A stretch of 33,121 bases of DNA, taken from NCBI GenBank assembly GCA_910579105.1, contig CAJTRT010000025.1, positions 1 to 33,121 of the forward strand, written 5' to 3'. The position numbers were made by a program, and so were the translations under genes. Of the stretch, positions 23,742 to 31,100 are shown piece after piece. The stretch is from an uncultured Muribaculaceae bacterium. GTDB taxonomy: Bacteria; Bacteroidota; Bacteroidia; Bacteroidales; Muribaculaceae. Under the pieces are notes generated by a model that was given only the letters and a program-made list of their open reading frames with translations, ran no database searches and had not been told where the DNA came from. How positions within the stretch are numbered: the stretch's first letter is position 1; every line of letters begins with the position of its first letter.

Positions 23742-25958
23742 ATCAGACAGATTACCGGCATAATAACGGCCCTGGGCGCCGCGGCGCTCGCCTTCCTCCC
23801 CGCCTGCCGCGGAGAGCGGGGCGCCGCGCCCGGAACCGGAAGCTGGCAGACCGGGCGTTACAGCGTCACACCCGCGGGCGTAAGCCTCGCTGGGGGTGAC
23901 GCTCTGCTCGTGACCTCCGACTCGACAGCCACCTTACGGACAGCCGGTGGTTCCGAGGAAATCAGCCTCGGCCCTATCCCGGAAGGCTCGGCCAGCTTCG
24001 AGAGCGACGACCGGCTGCTATCATTCCTGTACCGCCTCGAGGCGGCCGATACCGCCGCCGTCGGCATACGGCCCTACTATCATTACGCGATATACCTCAA
24101 CCCTCTTCCGGCAAGGCGGTCGGCGGAGATTCTCGCAGGGAGGCTGCGCAACGAGCTGCCCCTGCCGCCGGAACTTCAAAGGTACAGCTGGCCCGTGGTA
24201 CGCGACAATGCGCAGTGGCTGATGGCCGCGTCGGAGACAGCGCTCGCCGCGGGAGACGACCGCTGGACGCGCCGCGTGGCCACGGCTGCCCGGCAGCTGC
24301 TCGAATTAGACACCCGCATGGCCCTCGACTGCGGCAGCGGCCTGTTCAAAGGCGTACCGAGATACCTGCTAAGCCCGTCGTCGCGGTTCCCCGCCTGGAT
24401 GGACCCCGTCGACCTTTTCCAGACAATGACTCTCGCGGAGAACGCCGCTTACCACGCCGCCCTGTCGAATCTCGAACGCGTTGCCACCTCCGCGGGCTCA
24501 GAGACAGGGATAGCGTATCCGTCCTCCGCGTTGCGCGACGCGGTCAACAGCCACCTGTGGAACCCGTCGACCGGGAATTACGGAGCAGCCCTGTACGGAA
24601 GCCTGGCTTTTCCCGTCAGGCTCCCGTCGGCCGACAACGCCGCCCAGGCCGTAGCCATCCTCGGGGGAACCGCGTCAGAAGCCATGGCGGCGTCGATCGC
24701 GTCGAAAACTCCTGTCGGGGAGTTCGGCGCCGCTCCACTCTCGCCACACTGGGATGGCGACAGCATTTCGGCCGCGGAGTTCCCCCCGCTGCTGCTGAAA
24801 ACGCTCTGGATGGCGGCCATGGGGGCTACCGCCAACGAGACCGCGTACTCCGCCGCGGTCGCCGCGCTGATCGTCGAACGGGCGAAAGCCCTGTTTGACA
24901 GCGCCGGCGGCCGGCACAGACACCCTGAGACAGGCATAGTCAGACCTGTTGCCGCGCTCGTGCTGCGCGGTTTCCTCGGAGCGAGATTCGCCCCGGAAGG
25001 ACTCTACCTAGCACCGGCCGTGCCGCCCGAGCTGCCAGGCGACAAACGCTTGACAGGGCTGCGCTACCGCGACGCCATTCTTAACATCCGCATAACAGGC
25101 ACCGGGCGGGCGCTCGCCACCTTCACCATCGACGGCAAACCGGCCGCGCCATTCATCCCGGCCACGCTGGAGGGGGAACACGACGTCGCTATCACACTCG
25201 CCGGAACCTCGGCACAACCGGGGAGCATCACCCTGGATGACACGCGGACAACGCTGCCACCTGCGCCAACGGTGTCATGGCCGCGTCCGCTCGAGGCCAT
25301 GCTGCGCCAGGGGGACGACCGCGCCGACGCCGGCAGCCACGCGGTATATCTGAACGGAGCGCTCGACGAGGTGACCGCGGAGCCGCGCTACGCGGCGGCC
25401 TCCCCGAGGCGGCTGACAGAGGCGCGGTTCGCGGCGGTCGGGGCCGACGGCACCACCGGCTTTACTTGCGCTCCGCGGATATTGCTCCCGAAAGGATGGG
25501 AGACCCTGATAAGCGCCGCCGACATAGCGGCGCCGGGAACGCGCCTGGTCAGCGACAGGAAGGCCGCCGCACGGGTCGTGGAATCAAACCGCTGGAAAAA
25601 CCGCGCCATACGGTTCCGGTTCAACGCCCCGGCCGCGGGAAGCTACATCATCGACGCGCGGTATTCAAGCGGGCTGGGCATCGTGAACCCCCAGCGCAGG
25701 ACAGCGCTGAGGCGGCTCAAAGTCAACGGCGTAGAAGCCGGGATAATGGTGTTCCCGCAATACTCGCCGGCATGGTGGAACCGGTCGACAGGCAACGGAT
25801 GGCAGCTCCCCGCGACATTCTCATCGCAACTGCGCGTTGAAATGAACCAGGGGGACAACGAGGTGGAGATTGTCTATTTCCAGCCTTCGCCCGTCTATGT
25901 CGACCCGCTGGCCAACACCGTGCTGCTCGACCTCATACGCCTGCGCAGAGTGGAATAG
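23742..25958 (+). CDS. six-hairpin glycosidase-like lipoprotein without a standard start codon
   Basis: The frame encodes about 738 residues from 23742. The part up to residue 22 reads RQITGIITALGAAALAFLPAC, a good lipoprotein signal with lipobox LPAC, yet no ATG, GTG or TTG lies in frame between the stop at 23691 and the GTG at 23910, which is inside the mature protein. Position 23742 is ATC. The middle (about 130-400) resembles an alpha/alpha-barrel glycosidase (SWPVVRDNAQWLMAASE, DPVDLFQTMTLAENAAYHAAL). It is followed by a beta cap (FAPEGLYLAPAVPPELPG, LTGLRYRDAILNIRITG) and a C-terminal galactose-binding-like domain (about 590-738). The family is inferred, not certain. A GH13 amylase follows after 69 nt. 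Confidence 0.7.
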   Translation: MRQITGIITALGAAALAFLPACRGERGAAPGTGSWQTGRYSVTPAGVSLAGGDALLVTSDSTATLRTAGGSEEISLGPIPEGSASFESDDRLLSFLYRLEAADTAAVGIRPYYHYAIYLNPLPARRSAEILAGRLRNELPLPPELQRYSWPVVRDNAQWLMAASETALAAGDDRWTRRVATAARQLLELDTRMALDCGSGLFKGVPRYLLSPSSRFPAWMDPVDLFQTMTLAENAAYHAALSNLERVATSAGSETGIAYPSSALRDAVNSHLWNPSTGNYGAALYGSLAFPVRLPSADNAAQAVAILGGTASEAMAASIASKTPVGEFGAAPLSPHWDGDSISAAEFPPLLLKTLWMAAMGATANETAYSAAVAALIVERAKALFDSAGGRHRHPETGIVRPVAALVLRGFLGARFAPEGLYLAPAVPPELPGDKRLTGLRYRDAILNIRITGTGRALATFTIDGKPAAPFIPATLEGEHDVAITLAGTSAQPGSITLDDTRTTLPPAPTVSWPRPLEAMLRQGDDRADAGSHAVYLNGALDEVTAEPRYAAASPRRLTEARFAAVGADGTTGFTCAPRILLPKGWETLISAADIAAPGTRLVSDRKAAARVVESNRWKNRAIRFRFNAPAAGSYIIDARYSSGLGIVNPQRRTALRRLKVNGVEAGIMVFPQYSPAWWNRSTGNGWQLPATFSSQLRVEMNQGDNEVEIVYFQPSPVYVDPLANTVLLDLIRLRRVE

Positions 25959-26027
25959 CCGGCCACAGCCGGGACGGAAACAAAAACCGAATACAAACCA
26001 GAAACTTACATACATCTCACTGAACCC

Positions 26028-27902
26028 ATGAAACGCCTATCATTATTGTCATGCGGCCTGCTCGCTGGCGCCGCCTCGATTTTCGGAGCCGCCAAAGCCC
26101 CGATAGTAACCAACGTTGAACCGCCATACTGGTGGACCGGGATGGCAAACGACACCTTGCAGGTGATGGTGACCGGCCCCGATATCGCCAAGGCCGAGGT
26201 CTCGGTAAACTACCCCGGAGTGCGCCTGGCGCAGAACGTGACCCTCGACAGCCCGAACTACCGCTTCCTGTACTTCGCGATCTCCCCGGAAACCAAACCG
26301 GGGACGATGGACATCAAGTTCACCCTCGGCCGGCAGAAACAGACCGTGGCCTACGAGCTGAAAGCCCGCGACCGCAAGCCGGAGGAGTACGGTGGATTCG
26401 ACGCGTCCGACGTGCTCTATCTGCTGATGCCGGACCGCTTCGCCCAGGGATCCGCCGACGGGCGGCAGCTCGCCGAGGCATACGAGTCGCTCTCCCACCC
26501 CGAGAAGCCCGACCGCGACGACCCCAACGGACGCCACGGCGGCAACCTGCGCGGCATAACCGAACACCTCGACTACCTCGACACACTCGGCGTGACAGCC
26601 ATATGGAGCTGCCCGGTGCTCGAGAACGACATGCCGGGAGGCTCCTACCACGGCTACGCCACCACCGACTACTACCGCGTAGACCCCCGCTTCGGCTCGA
26701 ACGACGACTGGAACGAGATGGTGGCACAGGCGCGCAAGCGCGGCCTGAAGGTTGTCATGGATATGATATTCAACCACTGCGGCGTGGCCCATCCCTGGGT
26801 TGACGACGCTCCCGCGGCCGACTGGTTCAACCACCCCAAAGGCGACGTGCTGACCAATTTCCGCCTCTCCACCGTACACGACCCGTATGTATCGGACTAC
26901 GACCTCGACCACACCGTCAACGGATGGTTCGTCAGCGCCATGCCCGACCTCAACCAGCGCAACCCCCACCTGATGAAGTATCTGACGCAGAACTCAATAT
27001 GGTGGATCGAATCCTCGAAAATCAACGGCATAAGGATGGATACCTACCCCTACGCCGACATGGAGGCGATGGCAGGATGGGCCAGGGACGTGCTGCGCGA
27101 ATACCCGAACTTCAACATCGTGGGCGAGTGCTGGTACGGCAACGAGGCCGGAAGCGCCTTCTGGCAGCGCGGCAACAGGATGAATCCCCGCAACACGGAA
27201 CTGCCCACCGTCATGGACTTCAAGATCTCCATCGACGGCCACAAATACTTCGACGAGGAGACCGACCCGTGGAACGGCCTCAACCACCTCTACGACCATC
27301 TCGCGCTCGACTACCTCTATGCCGACCCGCAGAAAGTGCTGACATTCCTCGACAACCACGACACCGACCGCTTCCTGCTTAAAGAGCCTGAAGACCTCGG
27401 CTCTTGGAAACAGGCCCTCGCGTTCCTGCTGACCTCGCGCGGCATACCGCAGCTTTACTACGGCACGGAGCTGCTGATGAACGGGTCCAAGGAGGGGAGC
27501 GACGGCTATGTGCGCCGCGACTTCCCCGGCGGATTCCCCGGCGACACCGTCAGCGCCTTCACCCCCGAGGGGCGCACCCCGCTGCAAAACGAGGCGTGGC
27601 TCTATCTGCAACGGCTTCTGCAATGGCGCCGCGGCGAGGCCAACGAGGTGATAGCCCGCGGGACGCTCAAGCACTTCATGCCGCAGAACGGCGTGTACGT
27701 CTACCAGCGCAAGCTCGGCGGCAAGGAGGTGACCGTGCTGCTCAACGGCACCGACAAGCACCACAAGGTAACGATGGAACGCACGCTCGAAATACTCCCC
27801 TACGGCCTCCAGCTGCGCGACATAGTGAGCGGCAAAGAGGTTACCATCGAGCCGGAAATGAGCTTCGAGCCGCGGCAGGTGATGATTCTCCAGAACTTCT
27901 GA
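26028..27902 (+). CDS. GH13 alpha-amylase/neopullulanase (SusA-like)
   Basis: The 624-residue protein has a signal peptide (MKRLSLLSCGLLAGAASIFGAA) and an N-terminal cyclomaltodextrinase-type beta domain (about 24-125). The GH13 barrel carries region I DMIFNHCG, region II GIRMDTYP (nucleophile Asp338), region III VGECWYG (acid/base Glu367) and region IV FLDNHDTDR (Asp445). A C-terminal beta domain (from about 540) completes it. It should hydrolyse alpha-1,4-glucans or pullulan in the periplasm, like SusA of the Bacteroides starch system. No SusC/SusD pair is in the window. Confidence 0.95.
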   Translation: MKRLSLLSCGLLAGAASIFGAAKAPIVTNVEPPYWWTGMANDTLQVMVTGPDIAKAEVSVNYPGVRLAQNVTLDSPNYRFLYFAISPETKPGTMDIKFTLGRQKQTVAYELKARDRKPEEYGGFDASDVLYLLMPDRFAQGSADGRQLAEAYESLSHPEKPDRDDPNGRHGGNLRGITEHLDYLDTLGVTAIWSCPVLENDMPGGSYHGYATTDYYRVDPRFGSNDDWNEMVAQARKRGLKVVMDMIFNHCGVAHPWVDDAPAADWFNHPKGDVLTNFRLSTVHDPYVSDYDLDHTVNGWFVSAMPDLNQRNPHLMKYLTQNSIWWIESSKINGIRMDTYPYADMEAMAGWARDVLREYPNFNIVGECWYGNEAGSAFWQRGNRMNPRNTELPTVMDFKISIDGHKYFDEETDPWNGLNHLYDHLALDYLYADPQKVLTFLDNHDTDRFLLKEPEDLGSWKQALAFLLTSRGIPQLYYGTELLMNGSKEGSDGYVRRDFPGGFPGDTVSAFTPEGRTPLQNEAWLYLQRLLQWRRGEANEVIARGTLKHFMPQNGVYVYQRKLGGKEVTVLLNGTDKHHKVTMERTLEILPYGLQLRDIVSGKEVTIEPEMSFEPRQVMILQNF

Positions 27903-27941
27903 ACGGCTAATCAGCGGACTATCGCGGCGAACCACAAGCAT

Positions 27942-28442
27942 ATGAAGAAAATCGGCATACTTTCCGACACCCATTCCACCTGGGACGACCGCTACGCCCT
28001 CCACTTCGCCGGATGCGACGAGATATGGCACGCGGGAGACATAGGCTGGATCGACATAATACGCCGCCTCGAAGAGGTGGCGCCGGTGGTGCGCGCCGTC
28101 CGGGGCAACATCGACTCCGGCGAGACGCGGCGAGCCTTCCCCGAGCTGCTGGAATTCGAGGTGGAGGGGTGCCGCGTCCTCCTGACCCATATCGGCGGAT
28201 ACCCCGGGCGTTACGCGCCGGGAATCCAGGGCGAGCTGCTGCGCTCGCAGACCAACATCTTCGTCAGCGGCCACAGCCACATACTCAAAGTGATGTACGA
28301 CGAAGGGCTGAAATGCCTCCATATAAACCCGGGAGCCGCCGGGCAGCACGGATGGCACAAGAAGCGGACCCTCGTGCGATTCACAATCGACGACGGCATC
28401 CCCCGCGACCTGGAGGTCATCGAGCTTGGCGGCAACCGCTGA
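27942..28442 (+). CDS. YfcE/MJ0936-type metallophosphoesterase
   Basis: The 166-residue protein shows every metal-binding block of the family in order: ILSDTHS, WHAGDIG, VRGNID, LLTHIGG and FVSGHSH. Members are small di-metal phosphodiesterases with broad activity in vitro; the natural substrate is often unknown. Length is typical. It has no signal peptide, so it is cytosolic. It starts 39 nt after the amylase gene and may share its transcript. Confidence 0.93.
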   Translation: MKKIGILSDTHSTWDDRYALHFAGCDEIWHAGDIGWIDIIRRLEEVAPVVRAVRGNIDSGETRRAFPELLEFEVEGCRVLLTHIGGYPGRYAPGIQGELLRSQTNIFVSGHSHILKVMYDEGLKCLHINPGAAGQHGWHKKRTLVRFTIDDGIPRDLEVIELGGNR

Positions 28443-28467
28443 CAAGCCCTATGCATAGATATAAACT

Positions 28468-28494
28468 GATGTAGGGACCCGGCATAACTACATA
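28468..28494. repeat. degenerate REP-like half palindrome
   Basis: GATGTAGGGACCCGGCATAA (from 28469) repeats the GTAGGGAC head of the REP cluster found at 30614-30931. ATGTAG at 28469 is answered by CTACAT about 14 nt later. It lies between the phosphoesterase and SPOR genes. Confidence 0.45.
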
Positions 28495-28507
28495 AACAAC
28501 ATATTTG

Positions 28508-29011
28508 ATGACAAGCAGAAAGATCTTATTGATACTGGCGGCCCTGGGCTTGCTCGCCGCGGGATGCCGCACCACGGAGAAGAACTACCGCGAGGCCTAC
28601 GAAAAGGCGCTCGAAAAGCGCGACGAGGGGTTGACTCTCGAAGAACGCCTCGCGATCGAACGCGAGCAGTCGACACCCGAAAGCGTCTACAAGGGGGACT
28701 CCATAAGACTTAAAGCGATGTGGGTCAACACAGTCGCGGACACTCGGAAGACAGCCGCCCTGGAATACAGCGTGGTGACCGGCACCTTCCGCCAGCGCTT
28801 CAACGCCAACTCGGCCATGGAGCGCCTCCGCGCCGGAGGCTACCCCGAGGCATTCCTCCTGGTTGACGGCGACAAGAACTTCATAGTGGCGGCCTCGACA
28901 ACCGCCTCGCTCGACACCGCCGTCAGCCGGATGCGCGCCCTGGAAACGGCCTCGCCCATCCCCCTCCGGCCCCCCTACCCCTTCATCCTCCGCAAGGCCG
29001 CGCGTCGCTGA
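28508..29011 (+). CDS. SPOR-domain lipoprotein
   Basis: The 167-residue protein begins with a lipoprotein signal (lipobox LAAGC, Cys20) and a charged, probably helical stretch (about 22-60). A C-terminal SPOR domain follows (about 86-145): EYSVVTGTFRQRFNANSAME, then LRAGGYPEAFLLVDGDKNFIV in two overlapping segments. SPOR domains bind glycan strands lacking stem peptides and often bring proteins to the septum. The ATG at 28508 is preferred over the preceding TTG. A link to division is inferred from the domain only. Confidence 0.88.
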   Translation: MTSRKILLILAALGLLAAGCRTTEKNYREAYEKALEKRDEGLTLEERLAIEREQSTPESVYKGDSIRLKAMWVNTVADTRKTAALEYSVVTGTFRQRFNANSAMERLRAGGYPEAFLLVDGDKNFIVAASTTASLDTAVSRMRALETASPIPLRPPYPFILRKAARR

Positions 29012-29088
29012 ACCGTCGCCCTCCATAACAGGGTCGCGCGCTCTCGCGAGGCGCTCCCGTATGGGGTGAAAAAGTTTGTCTCCTTATT

Positions 29089-29120
29089 TTGACAGAAGAC
29101 AAACATTTTCCGTATATTTG
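29089..29120 (+). promoter_or_regulatory. cls promoter (TTG, 21-nt spacer, TATATTTG)
   Basis: TTG at 29089-29091 and TATATTTG at 29113-29120 fit the Bacteroidetes pattern. The box ends 10 nt before the ATG, giving a leader of only a few nt. Confidence 0.65.
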
Positions 29121-29130
29121 CGAAATTCAT

Positions 29131-30573
29131 ATGAACTGGTTTGAAGCGGTCATACAGAACCCCTGGGTGTGGTACAGCGTCACGGCGCTCTACGCCCTGA
29201 TCATCCTGAGTATAATCTGCGTCGTGGTTTCCGAGAACCGCAACCCGGTGAAGACTCTGGCGTGGGTCACCGTGCTCCTGGTGGCGCCGGTGGTCGGGCT
29301 CGTGCTCTACATATTCTTCGGCCGCAACATCCAGGGCATGAGGGTGATCTCGCGCAAGAACCGCCGCAGGCTGCGCAGGCTCGACGGCTCGGGGCGCGTG
29401 CGCCCCGCCGACCTCCCGCAGTCGTTGCAGGCATTGCAGCAGATCAAGCTGGCCAACTCGCTCTGCGGCTCAGACTTCTACCCCGCCAACTCCGCCGAGA
29501 TTTTCGACAACGGGGCCGACAAGTTCGACTCCCTGCTGCGCGACATAGCCGCGGCGCGCAGCTTCATAAACCTCGAATACTACATCGTGGCCGACGACAA
29601 GATCGGCAACCGCGTGGCCGACGCGCTCATCGAGCGCGCCCGCGCCGGGGTGAAGGTCAGGCTCCTATACGACCATGTCGGCTCCTTCAAGGCGAGCCGC
29701 AAATTTTTCAAACGCCTGGAAGAGGGGGGCGTGGAGTCCACGCCTTTCTTCAAGGTCGTCTTCCCCCCGTTCGGCACCCGCATCAACTGGCGCAACCACC
29801 GCAAGATATGCGTGATCGACGGCCGGATAGGCTACATCGGCGGCATGAACATCGCCGACCGATACCTCGACGGAGGGCGCTTCGACCTCTGGCGCGACGT
29901 GCATATCCGCGTGACCGGCCCGGCGGTTCTCTCGCTCGAAAAAGCCTTCGCCGTCGACTGGACATTCACCGGCCACCCGCTGATCGACGACCCCCACCCC
30001 GCCCCGGAACCGGTCGAGGGGTCGCGCATGGGGATGCAGCTGATTACCGGGGGACCCACGAGCCAGTGGCTCAACATGACCCTCGTGTTCCAGAAAGCGA
30101 TTTCCGTGGCGCGCCAGCGCGTCTACATCCAGACCCCCTACTTCCTCCCCACCGAAGGCCTGCTCCACTCGTTGCAGATGGCCGCCCTGGCCAAAATCGA
30201 CGTCAGGGTCATGCTACCCGCGAAATCCGACAGCGACATGCTCCGCTGGGCCTCCAACTCCTACGTCAGCGAGTGCCTCAAATCGGGCATAAAGGTCTAT
30301 TTCTATGAGAAAGGGATGCTCCACAGCAAGGTGATAATCGTCGACGACGAATTCGTCACAGTAGGCTCAGCGAACTTTGACTTCCGCAGCTTCGAGCACA
30401 ACTTCGAGGCCAACATGCTGGTCTACGACAAGGAGTTCAACGCCCGCATGAGGGAACTGTTCCTGCGCGACCAGCGCGGCTGCCGCCGCGTCAACCCCAA
30501 CCGCTGGCGCCACCGCCCCCTCCCCGAAAAGTGCCTCGAGAGCTTCATGCGCCTCTTCGCCCCCATCCTCTGA
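29131..30573 (+). CDS. cls: cardiolipin synthase (phospholipase D superfamily)
   Basis: Cardiolipin synthase joins two phosphatidylglycerols, or a related pair, in the inner membrane. The 480-residue chain has two N-terminal membrane helices (about 14-34 and 44-64). The two HKD motifs follow: NHRKICVIDGRIGYIGGMN and LHSKVIIVDDEFVTVGSANF, each with H-x-K-x4-D. The ATG at 29131 begins MNWFEAVIQNPWVWYSV; an upstream TTG at 29089 would place the promoter inside the gene and is rejected. Length is normal. Confidence 0.96.
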   Translation: MNWFEAVIQNPWVWYSVTALYALIILSIICVVVSENRNPVKTLAWVTVLLVAPVVGLVLYIFFGRNIQGMRVISRKNRRRLRRLDGSGRVRPADLPQSLQALQQIKLANSLCGSDFYPANSAEIFDNGADKFDSLLRDIAAARSFINLEYYIVADDKIGNRVADALIERARAGVKVRLLYDHVGSFKASRKFFKRLEEGGVESTPFFKVVFPPFGTRINWRNHRKICVIDGRIGYIGGMNIADRYLDGGRFDLWRDVHIRVTGPAVLSLEKAFAVDWTFTGHPLIDDPHPAPEPVEGSRMGMQLITGGPTSQWLNMTLVFQKAISVARQRVYIQTPYFLPTEGLLHSLQMAALAKIDVRVMLPAKSDSDMLRWASNSYVSECLKSGIKVYFYEKGMLHSKVIIVDDEFVTVGSANFDFRSFEHNFEANMLVYDKEFNARMRELFLRDQRGCRRVNPNRWRHRPLPEKCLESFMRLFAPIL

Positions 30574-30613
30574 CATTCCACCGAGCGCCGGAGGCGGAGC
30601 CGTTTCCCACCCG

Positions 30614-30651
30614 ATACGCGGCACGCCGCGTCCCTACTACCGGTCAATCAT
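30614..30651 (-). repeat. REP-like element copy 1 (ACGCGGC type)
   Basis: Read on the minus strand it is TAGTAGGGA followed by the palindrome ACGCGGC-GT-GCCGCGT. Together with the adjoining GGTCAATCAT, it matches copy 4 over 38 nt with about two differences. Confidence 0.85.
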
Positions 30652-30686
30652 CATCGTATGCGCAAGTCCCGCTTCTCGGCTCAATC

Positions 30687-30710
30687 GTAGGGACATGCCT
30701 TTGGCATGTG
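30687..30710 (+). repeat. REP-like element copy 2 (ATGCC type)
   Basis: GTAGGGACATGCCTTTGGCA continues to TGTG. The head GTAGGGAC is shared with the other copies, but the palindrome is CATGCC-TTT-GGCATG. Confidence 0.85.
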
Positions 30711-30738
30711 GGCCGATTTTCTCGCCATTACGGCTTTA

Positions 30739-30761
30739 ACATGCCAAAGGCATATCCCTAC
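30739..30761 (-). repeat. REP-like element copy 3 (ATGCC type, inverted)
   Basis: On the minus strand it reads GTAGGGATATGCCTTTGGCA and then TGT, an inverted partner of copy 2 about 28 nt away. Confidence 0.85.
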
Positions 30762-30820
30762 ATTCGAGGGGAATTTACAGGCTCGCGATATTATAGGCGT
30801 AATCGATTAGCATAATGTCA

Positions 30821-30858
30821 ATGATTGACCAATAGTAGGGACGCGGCGTGCCGCGTAT
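30821..30858 (+). repeat. REP-like element copy 4 (ACGCGGC type)
   Basis: ATGATTGACC is followed by AATAGTAGGGACGCGGCGTG and CCGCGTAT. It is the opposite orientation of copies 1 and 5. Confidence 0.88.
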
Positions 30859-30904
30859 GATTACCCCCCGATTTAACAGTGCCAGATCCAAGCCCTCGCA
30901 TACC

Positions 30905-30931
30905 ATACGCGGCACGCCGCGTCCCTACTAC
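30905..30931 (-). repeat. REP-like element copy 5 (ACGCGGC type, inverted)
   Basis: On the minus strand it reads GTAGTAGGGACGCGGCGTGC then CGCGTAT. It forms an inverted pair with copy 4, separated by about 46 nt. Confidence 0.88.
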
Positions 30932-31020
30932 CTCGCGCAAGCGCAGGAGGCGCTGGCACGCACGGCCCAAACGGTCAACGGCAATCCAATGAGGGTGTGA
31001 CAGCTTATCCATGATGGACA

Positions 31021-31053
31021 AAAGGGAGGTGTGTCTGCGACACACCTCCCTTT
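31021..31053. terminator. bidirectional terminator after the FISUMP-type gene
   Basis: A perfect 14-bp stem (31021-31034 with 31040-31053, loop CTGCG) starts AAAGGG and ends CCCTTT. T-rich tails follow on both strands: TTTTGTCC on the minus strand, TTTCTTCTTA on the plus. Confidence 0.92.
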
Positions 31054-31100
31054 CTTCTTATGATATTACGATAATTGGATCCGGCTTGCGGGCTATGGCA

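Larger units (their letters stand above)
30574..31020. other. gene-free region between convergent genes, filled with REP-like palindromes
   Basis: No credible coding sequence is present between cls and the convergent FISUMP-type gene. Five REP-like palindromes (listed separately) occupy about a third of it. No RNA gene is recognised. Confidence 0.8.

Noticed and set aside
26994..28445. 483-codon open frame on the minus strand
   Set aside because: It spans two well-supported plus-strand genes (amylase and phosphoesterase) in antisense and shows no family motif.
28501..28507. ATATTTG before the SPOR gene as a -7 box
   Set aside because: The preceding bases give CATATTTG, not TAnnTTTG, and the box would overlap the start codon.
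30614..30931. CRISPR-like array
   Set aside because: The repeats differ in orientation and spacing, fall into two types and are palindromes with a GTAG head; no cas genes are present. They fit REP elements.
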